Assembly (NCBI GenBank): GCA_029891345.1
Contig: CM057006.1
Coordinates: 40,771,056-40,835,055 of the forward strand
Reading direction: 5' to 3'
Length of the DNA: 64,000 nucleotides
Source of the DNA: Dryococelus australis
Lineage: Eukaryota > Arthropoda > Insecta > Phasmatodea > Phasmatidae
Shown: in pieces, positions 59,287 to 64,000 of the stretch
Layout: every line of letters starts with the position of its first letter
Numbering within the stretch: position 1 is the stretch's first letter
Position numbers and translations under genes: made by a program
Notes under the pieces: model-generated
The model's input: the letters and a program-made list of their open reading frames with translations, nothing else
Databases searched by the model: none
Told to the model about the DNA's origin: nothing

Positions 59287-61065
59287 CTGTAAAAAGATTC
59301 AAAACACCATCAGCTATATTTTTAATAATAGGTTTTACAATGACAGATTATGTTGCATAATTTGTTTAACATAATTGAAGGACACATTTTCGTCCTCACA
59401 GTTACCCATCTCCAAGGAAGGATTTGTTTCTATTCGTGGAGTGACATTTACAGTATCTGGTGCAGGACACATGTTTTCATATGGTTCTGCAACTTCACTA
59501 CCTGGACTAAAAATACAGTCTGGGAAAGGTGTATCCATCTCACTGTCTTTTAGCCTAACCTTATTTGTGCGTTTAACACTGCCGCGATACAAACCTAACT
59601 TTGTTATGTCTTCTTTGCACATCTTCTGCCCTCGAACTGACAGCGACACACTGTGGTAAGGAGGAGCGGGCGGGATATGTTGTTTGAAGATAAGTTCAAA
59701 CATCCCAGTGTCTGCCTTCCTATCTGTTCGTCTATCTATTACCACTGCAACACACAAACATAAGTGACTGTGATGCAAAGTAAATTATCTACATCCAAAG
59801 TTTTTCCCTCTCCATATCATCACTCGGATAAAACACCTATAATACCATAAACAACTTCTAAATGGTATAGCTATATTGCTAGTTTAGCTGTACTTTGTAT
59901 GGATTTCCCGTACAGACCTACTGTGCTGCAATGGAAAATGTTATTTCACAAATCATAAAATTCATTGGGTACTTTTAAACTTCATAATACTGCAATATTT
60001 TTATCCCCTAATTACCTCGATTATCTTATCAAGGTATACAATCCATACAAAATGTAATACAGAGATTTATAGTTACATGTTTGAACATCACATAATGATC
60101 ACATTTTTTCTGCAAGCATCCTTATACCTTTATAATTGGTTAGGTGATGTAGTTAATCTTAAAAAAAAAAAATAAGTACAATGCATGGAGCAATGTACAC
60201 AAAATATAATTGTTATGGGTAAAACTGTACGTCTGGCAACATTATTGTCATTTGGCAATGCAGAATTGATAAAAAAAAAATAACTCGAATCCCTTTGTGA
60301 GAATTGAGTGAATTTTGTGTGCACTCATTCTCTACACAAACTTGGTTAATTTCGTGTCCAGTGCACATTATGAGACTTTCATTAAGATTGCAGTGTCAGC
60401 ACAATTCCTCACATTACTCTTAAAGTAGGGGCATGGAACACAACTCGGACAGCGACAATTTGTGTGAAAGGTTTTATCACAATGCCACCAAATGACCAAA
60501 CTATCAGCATGCATAAAGTTATTGTTTGTAGTTTGGGAGGTGAAAATAAATATCAGTGAATTAAGTAAATAGTTCTACCTCTTTTATAAATTAAGTTCTA
60601 TTATTTACTTTTCAATAAGTAATAGAGTTTGGTAATATTTTCTTCTGAATGTAAGAAATATATAAAAAATTGTGTAATTTGCATATTTTGTAATGGCGTG
60701 GTCATTTCTGAAAAATTACCTGTATATATTTATACAGGCAAAACATATACTTACATAAATTGAAGACTACTATGCCGGTTAACTCACAACCTAGGATATT
60801 AACTGACTAACCTTTGATGACATCTTCCAGGCACTGTGCAGTCATGCGTGCTGTGACACTAGTTGTTCCAATCGTGCTGGGACAAGAGTTGATCTCAATA
60901 AGCCACGGTTTGAATGCTTCATCCAAAATGAAATCTGCCCCGAATAGCTCAAAACAGTTGTTATTGCGGTCTATGTTTTCCTGAGAAGCCAGTAGTGATC
61001 CTATTATGCTCTGACGCATACCAGGGTATATACGCTGGCTCCACATTTCTGCTTTACCCAGTGTT
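57452..61065 (-). CDS. TTLL3: TTLL3-like tubulin glycylase, gene A (C-terminal exons; 5' part off the right edge)
   Basis: This is the C-terminal half of a TTLL3-type tubulin glycylase. Three minus-strand exons are visible: 61065-60812, 59744-59406 and 59286-57452. Exon one of the visible set carries FELFGADFILDEAFKPWLIEI, with the metal-binding Asp and the E-x-N of the ATP-grasp active site, and TTSVTARM. Exon two begins VVIDRRTDRKADTG...FELIFKQ, the end of the catalytic domain. The last exon is a long low-complexity tail. Junction phases agree (2, 1, 1). N-terminal exons must lie right of the window. The catalytic remnant is intact, without stops. Whether it is a tandem paralogue of gene B or the displaced second half of the same gene cannot be decided here. 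Glycylation of ciliary tubulin is the family function. Confidence 0.85.
59406..59744 (-). CDS. TTLL3: TTLL3-like gene A, end of catalytic domain
   Basis: The acceptor ends TGTGTTGCAG. The residues VVIDRRTDRKADTGMFELIF close the TTL domain as in other TTLL3 proteins, followed by a poorly conserved region. I placed the donor at ATGG|GTAACT because it is the only nearby GT in phase with the long final exon. If it is not used, the frame reads on to a stop at 59335, giving a shorter isoform. The intron to the last exon would be 119 nt. Confidence 0.7.
59780..60780. other. Gene A intron, unassigned
   Basis: AT-rich intron between the catalytic exon and the exon at 59744. No exon or named repeat is visible. 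Confidence 0.5.
60812..61065 (-). CDS. TTLL3: TTLL3-like gene A, catalytic exon
   Basis: The acceptor ends GTCTTACAG and the donor is AAAG|GTTAGT. Length 254 nt, phase 2 in and 1 out. It encodes TLGKAEMWSQRIYPGMRQ, SLLASQENIDR, FELFGADF, PWLIEINSCPS, TTSVTARM and QCLEDVI. These are the second half of the ATP-grasp fold. No upstream exon could be recognised between here and 64 kb. Confidence 0.92.
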
Positions 61066-61154
61066 CTGTAAGACAAAACGTACTGTAGATAGCATTTTTA
61101 AAGTGAATATGTAATAAACTACCTGAAAAAAACTTCCAGATCATCAAGCAAGCA

Positions 61155-61396
61155 GGGGTCGCAGTGGGGTAGTGGTTAGACTACTCACCTTCCACCTAAA
61201 TGAACTGTGTTCAATTCCTTGAACTTTCGTATGTGGGAATTGTGCCTCAAGGGGCTGCTAGTCAGTGGGTATTCTCTAAGATATCCCATTTCCTCAACCC
61301 CCGCATTCTGGCACTGCTCAATACTCACATTATTTCACCTCCTTCAGCTCTCAATACCTCAGTGTTAAGAATCGTCCAAATCTCTCCACTCTCTAC
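61155..61396 (+). repeat. tRNA-derived SINE copy 7 with target duplication
   Basis: Plus-strand copy starting GGGGTCGCAGTGGGGTAGTG. It is flanked by a 10-bp direct repeat CAAGCAAGCA (61145-61154 and 61397-61406), which defines both ends. It lies just upstream of the gene A catalytic exon. Confidence 0.85.
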
Positions 61397-61834
61397 CAAG
61401 CAAGCATAGTAATACACAGTGATCGATGTTTTATTTCTTTCATAATTGTTACAGTAAAAAGTTATTTATTTAAAATTTTTGGTTGCAATATGTTTTATTT
61501 TTTTGTTAAGTTACATGACATAAGTTACAGGTAAAGATTATTTTTGGACCCAGGTTAGTTTGAGCAGTGTGTATAGGTGGTGATCTGAAAGGAGTAAGGT
61601 GTGTTGGCTTTGTGTTATCACGAGATTGATGCATGTCGGTGGTCGGCGGTACGGCCATTGCGCTAGCCTTCTATTCAATCATCCTGAAAGGGTGGATTTG
61701 CACACGTGGTTCTTTGATGAACGATTGAAAGGTGGTAGGTTGTGGCGCGATCTTCAGAGTGCGAGCAATAGGCACAGTGTGTCAACTACAGGTTAGTTAT
61801 ATGGTGTATTCACGAGTGATGTTGATTGGAGAAG

Positions 61835-62076
61835 ATAAGGCGGGTCTTAACATTGGGGTCTTGAAAGCCAACGAGGGTGAAGCGAGGTGAGTATGGAGCA
61901 GTGCTGGAGTACAAGGGTAAGGGAAATGGAATATCTCAGAGAAAGCCTGCTGACCAGCGGCATTATCCATCACGATTCCAAATGCGAAAATCCAGGATGA
62001 GCCCGGCCAGGAATTGAACCCAGGTCACCTTAGTGGGAGACTAATCCTCTAGCCGCTGAGCCACCACGGTACCCTG
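61835..62076 (-). repeat. tRNA-derived SINE copy 8
   Basis: Minus-strand copy: tail GGCGGGTCTTAACATTGGGG, head CCGCTGAGCCACCACGGTAC. Same family as the others. Confidence 0.75.
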
Positions 62077-63290
62077 GTGGGAGCGCGTTGAAAACAATTA
62101 AAGATGTAGCTCACATAGTATATGCTGATTCAGTAGTGTGAGTCTGGGCGCTGTGAAACAGTTTGGTGCAGATGACTTTTCTGTGAAGAACATCATAAGT
62201 CCAAGATTGAGGGTGCCAGAAGAGACATAGAGGTTTCAGAATATGCATAATAGATAAGTGCCATAGCCACTATCTCTAAATGTAGCATGGTTAACTGTCC
62301 TGTTTTACACGTTTTCTTTTCACCCCATTCTAGAAATCTTGTACTGTTTAAAAATTAGTCTGCTAGTTGCTTTCTTTGAAATCATACGTTGTTTAGAACT
62401 GGTCGCAGTAAACAATTTTTGCTGAATGTTTTTCAAGTAATTCGCCTACTCTTGGAATTACTTAAAATATGTAGGTGTATTTGAGTCCTGAAAAGCTTAA
62501 ATAACGTTGTGTGATGTGAACTGACATATTATAAAATGTATTATTTTAATAAAATTAGTATCCTACAACTGTTCTTTTTGTTTAGAGGAAAAATAAGGTA
62601 ATGGTGTTGTCCTTGATGCTGTTTTGTCCTAGAAGTTCCTTTCAAATAAGTTTTGATCTACCTCTTGCTCATTTTTGAAGTTTTATGAGGGCTGGTTAAT
62701 TAGTAATACTGTACTCGATTTGGAGGGATCAGTGTCTGCCCCTTAGCACATAAATTGTGATCTCGCTTACTCTATTAGCTAGGACAAAGTGATAAAGTGT
62801 TATGACATTTTAGGAATACAGTTATTTCATATTATTTTCATCCCCATCTCACTCCATTTCATCTCACATCTCATTTCATAACTTTACCCATGGTCATTTC
62901 ATTGCATTCTTATCCCCCTGAAAGTTTCTTGTTGCAGTTTGTTGTTGTAATTCTGCTAACAAGATGTATTTGTACACTTGTTATTTCATTTGGTTTATAA
63001 TTCTTTTGCTTGGCCAAAAGTGTTAAGGTTGGATGTGCAAGTGTTCTACAGTATAAACATGAAAGGTTATAATGATGCATTTAATACTAATTTAATTGGG
63101 ACATTAAATTAATTTTCTTTTGTTCTGAGAGTAATTGTAATTACTTATCAGTATTTCAGACGTTTTGGCCGCGTTTGTACATGCATTTGCTTTTTCTGAT
63201 GTCGCAGTTGATGTTGCATCAGCGACCGGATATAAGGCCTATTACAATATTTGTAGACATATTTCCTTTCGAGTACGTTCTTTAAATTTG
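62077..63290. other. Unassigned, probably gene A intron
   Basis: I searched the minus strand for the missing middle TTLL exons and found none. AT-rich without a recognised repeat. Confidence 0.4.
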
Positions 63291-63295
63291 ATTGT

Positions 63296-63790
63296 TTAAC
63301 TTCTACTCAGTTTGGCTGGCGTGGGAAAGTGGCTGTGACGGGGTTCACACGGCATACAAAGGGATTCTGTACCATCCCATACCCTTATTTGGTTAGTTTT
63401 TTGGCACCCAGGTGTTAGGAGTGGGGGTAGAGCGCCTGGCGACACTAACTGTGAGCGCCTACCGCCTGTTAACAGATTACAACCAGCCCGCAGAGAAGAC
63501 CATTCTTCTAGCGTGGCAAATTTCGCCCACACTGGCAAGCAACAGTGGCCCATTATTTATTTTAACTTCAACTTTCGATCGAATAATTTTTATCTACTAA
63601 ATTTTTTCCGCTGGTGTGGAAGGTCACTAGGGTGCCTGGATCCTGGCTCGTTGTATAGCTGACTATTTATGACTCAGAATTTTGAAGAATGTGAACTGCT
63701 TTAACTCGAATAATATTCAGAGAAAATTATCTAACACTTTAATTATTTTATTCAATTTTACTATGGCACCTTTATTTAAGTCTCACGCCT
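63296..63790 (+). repeat. LTR-like segment
   Basis: It has TTTTTTCCGCTGGTGTGGAA and TACTATGGCACCTTTATTTA, related to motifs in the LTR at 15.6-16.2 kb. The overall similarity is weak and no primer site follows. It may be a diverged solo LTR. Confidence 0.35.
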
Positions 63791-63792
63791 GA

Positions 63793-64000
63793 GTCTGTGT
63801 GTCTGCGTGTCTCTCTACAACTATATATTTTTCTCTATCTGTCTTCTGTCTGTCTGTCTGTCTCTGTCTCTCTCTCTGTCTCTCTGTCTCTCTCTCTATA
63901 TATATATATCACAATCTATCAGTTTTTCTATCTATCTCTCCCTCTCTATGTATCTCTATCTATCTCTTTATGTTTCTCTATATATCTATCTATCTATCTC
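63793..64000. repeat. Pyrimidine microsatellite at the right edge
   Basis: (CTGT)n, (CT)n, (TA)n and (CTAT)n tracts follow one another to the window end. Confidence 0.95.

Overview
The window is nuclear DNA of an animal, almost certainly an arthropod and probably an insect with a large repeat-rich genome. Coding exons are short, carry GT-AG splice sites and are separated by kilobase introns. The rest is AT-rich DNA full of Tc1/mariner relics, Ty3/gypsy fragments, tRNA-derived SINEs, MITEs, minisatellites and long (TA)n/(CA)n tracts. Nothing bacterial is present: no operons, CRISPR arrays or rRNA. The species cannot be named from sequence alone.

Two tubulin tyrosine ligase-like genes of the TTLL3 (tubulin glycylase) type lie on the minus strand. 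TTLL3-like gene B starts in a CpG island near 35.25 kb and runs leftward through seven exons (35252-34782, 25432-25315, 21373-21201, 19442-19226, 13860-13669, 5641-5428, 324-234). It then leaves the window, so its C-terminal half is missing here. TTLL3-like gene A shows only its C-terminal half: exons 61065-60812, 59744-59406 and 59286-57452, ending in a stop. The two halves are almost exactly complementary, which means either tandem paralogues each cut by a window edge or a rearranged or mis-assembled single gene. Exon 4 of gene B carries an apparent one-base frameshift. Between the two genes lies a small unrecognised two-exon minus-strand gene (39743-39450, 39302-39162).

Layout: 0.2-25.4 kb holds gene B exons 2-7 with introns containing a Tc1 relic (1.7-2.9 kb), a MITE (4.2-4.7), a mariner-like element with ~105-bp inverted ends (10.1-13.3), an LTR with a lysine-tRNA primer site (15.6-16.2), a deleted gypsy element (16.5-18.7), a 419-bp MITE (17.6-18.05) and SINEs. 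Intron 1 (25.4-34.8) holds a ~3-kb array of a 57-bp minisatellite, an older diverged array of the same unit, a ~145-bp G-rich tandem array, a foldback element and a 568-bp Tc1 derivative ending 46 bp from the exon-1 splice donor. The CpG island is at 34.8-35.6. From 36 to 46 kb there are further MITE copies, the small gene, AT tracts and a SINE-derived tandem array with perfect target-site duplications.

From 46.27 to 54.31 kb there is an ~8-kb inverted-repeat (foldback-type) element. Its arms are built of ~115-bp tandem units rich in nuclear-receptor half-sites and YY1/PHO-like cores. This is the most unusual structure in the window. Gene A and two SINEs flanking its first visible exon follow, then an LTR-like segment and a pyrimidine microsatellite at the right edge.

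Biologically, the recognisable genes point to tubulin glycylation of ciliary and flagellar axonemes. The rest is dominated by mobile and tandemly repeated DNA.
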